Origin: an uncultured Eubacteriales bacterium
GTDB lineage: Bacteria; Bacillota; Clostridia; Oscillospirales; Butyricicoccaceae
Length of the DNA stretch: 13,958 nucleotides
Assembly: GCA_934630445.1 (NCBI GenBank)
Contig: CAKTWY010000053.1
Coordinates: forward strand, 1 to 13,958
Direction: 5' to 3'
The position numbers and the translations under genes were made by a program. The notes beneath the pieces were generated by a model. That model was not told the origin of the DNA, searched no databases, and saw only the letters and a list, made by a program, of their open reading frames with translations. Position 1 is the stretch's first letter, and every line of letters begins with the position of its first letter. Of the stretch, positions 13,173 to 13,958 are shown one piece after another.

Positions 13173-13958
13173 TCAGGTGCGGTAGTCGCCGTTGATCTTG
13201 ACATAATCGTACGTCAGGTCGCAGCCCCACGCGGTCGCTTCATGCGCGCCCTCATGCACGTCGACGAGGATGGTCACTTCGTCCTTTGTGAGGATGCGCT
13301 TGGCGAGATCCTCATCAAAGACAAGACCCGCGCCGCCCTCGCATACAAGGATGGATCCCTCCGCACTCTCGAAGGAGACGTCGACATATTCCGGGCGGAA
13401 GGGCGCTTTCGAGTAGCCCATTGCGCACAGCACGCGGCCCCAGTTCGCGTCCGCGCCGAACATCGCAGCCTTGACCAGGGAGGAGGCTGCGACGGATTTT
13501 GCAAGGCGCTCGGCGCTCTCCTCATTCCGGGAATTTTTGACGGTGACGGAGATGAGCTTCGTCGCGCCCTCGCCGTCGCGGGCGATCTCGCGGGCGAGAT
13601 GGGTGTTGACAAAATTGAGCGCTTCAAAAAACGCTTCGTAATTTTCGTCCTGCCACTCGATCAGCTCGTTGCCGGCAAGGCCGTTGGCGAGCACGCAGCA
13701 CATGTCGTTTGTCGAGGTGTCGCCGTCGATGCTGACGCGGTTATATGTCTTCTGCGTGGATTTCAAAAGCGCCTCGTGCAGCATGTCGGAGGTAATGGCG
13801 CAGTCGGTCGTGATGAAGGAGAGCATCGTGCCCATGTTCGGGTGGATCATGCCGGAGCCCTTGCACACGCCGCCGATATGGACGGCCTTGCCGCCGATCA
13901 TCACCTCGACGGCGATTTCCTTTTTGCGGGTATCGGTCGTCATGATGGCCTCCGCCAT
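13173..13958 (-). CDS. argJ: Bifunctional glutamate/ornithine N-acetyltransferase (5' truncated)
   Basis: ArgJ moves the acetyl group from N-acetylornithine to glutamate, recycling it, and in many species also makes N-acetylglutamate from acetyl-CoA. The window holds the last 261 residues; the frame is open at the edge and the first Met seen sits inside the conserved AEAIMTTDT region, so roughly a third of the protein is missing. The self-cleavage site is visible: GMIHPNMGTML, in which Thr44 of this fragment becomes the N-terminal nucleophile of the beta chain. Other marks are SIDGDTSTND (75-84), GADANWGR and the C-terminal NGDYRT. Gly rather than the more common Ala precedes the catalytic Thr. 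Presence of ArgJ shows that arginine synthesis uses the cyclic route, so ArgE is not required. It is the first gene of the operon seen here; argC and the promoter should lie upstream, outside the window. Confidence 0.96.
   Translation of the reverse strand: MAEAIMTTDTRKKEIAVEVMIGGKAVHIGGVCKGSGMIHPNMGTMLSFITTDCAITSDMLHEALLKSTQKTYNRVSIDGDTSTNDMCCVLANGLAGNELIEWQDENYEAFFEALNFVNTHLAREIARDGEGATKLISVTVKNSRNEESAERLAKSVAASSLVKAAMFGADANWGRVLCAMGYSKAPFRPEYVDVSFESAEGSILVCEGGAGLVFDEDLAKRILTKDEVTILVDVHEGAHEATAWGCDLTYDYVKINGDYRT

Noticed and set aside
12346..13185. Plus-strand open frame of 279 codons
   Set aside because: It is antisense to argB and has no recognisable motif.
13159..13230. Earlier in-frame start for argB
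   Set aside because: It would overlap argJ by 58 bp and add an Arg-rich stretch that is argJ read in another frame; GGGAGGG before ATG 13158 decides the start.

Overview
The window looks like chromosomal DNA from a GC-rich member of the Bacillota, most likely class Clostridia (inference). The signs are strong AGGAGG-type ribosome binding sites, sigma-A-like promoters, a xpaC-telA gene pair, a copper-amine-oxidase-N-domain secreted protein, a short DtxR/MntR-type regulator and a clustered arginine operon of the ArgJ (acetyl-recycling) type. I cannot name a genus. I see no tRNA, rRNA, CRISPR array, insertion sequence, integrase or phage gene, and no gene-free stretch longer than about 240 bp.

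Layout. (1) 1-1981: the C-terminal part of a class B penicillin-binding protein (+) meets an acyltransferase-3 membrane protein (-), and the two coding regions overlap tail to tail by 35 bp. (2) 1982-2220: two back-to-back promoters fire outward. (3) 2221-5793 (+): a four-gene envelope/stress operon, xpaC - telA - LemA-like - TPM-domain protein with a long Gly-rich tail, driven by a near-consensus promoter. (4) 5794-5978: two perfect hairpins, one of them a clear terminator for the gene on the minus strand. (5) 5979-7226 (-): a secreted copper-amine-oxidase-N-domain protein and, upstream of it, a 60-residue YtxH-like membrane peptide. (6) 7227-7424: a divergent regulatory region with a 27-bp near-perfect palindrome and a good promoter for the next gene. 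(7) 7425-9398 (+): a DtxR/MntR-family metalloregulator, a structured leader and a MATE efflux pump, closed by a bidirectional terminator. (8) 9486-13958 (-): an arginine biosynthesis operon reading argJ (cut by the window edge) - argB - HAD-family hydrolase - argD - argF.

How the parts work together. The arginine genes cover acetyl transfer (ArgJ), phosphorylation of N-acetylglutamate (ArgB), transamination (ArgD) and carbamoylation of ornithine (ArgF). The reductase ArgC is not in the window and probably lies beyond the right edge. A HAD-fold enzyme sits between argB and argD. The xpaC-telA pair and the LemA-TPM pair are each familiar modules; here they share one transcription unit and probably serve membrane or cell-envelope stress tolerance (inference). 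The metalloregulator, the palindrome beside it and the divergent small membrane peptide suggest a local metal-responsive circuit. The MATE pump has its own -10 element and a hairpin-rich 5' leader, which makes it the best candidate here for RNA-level ligand control.
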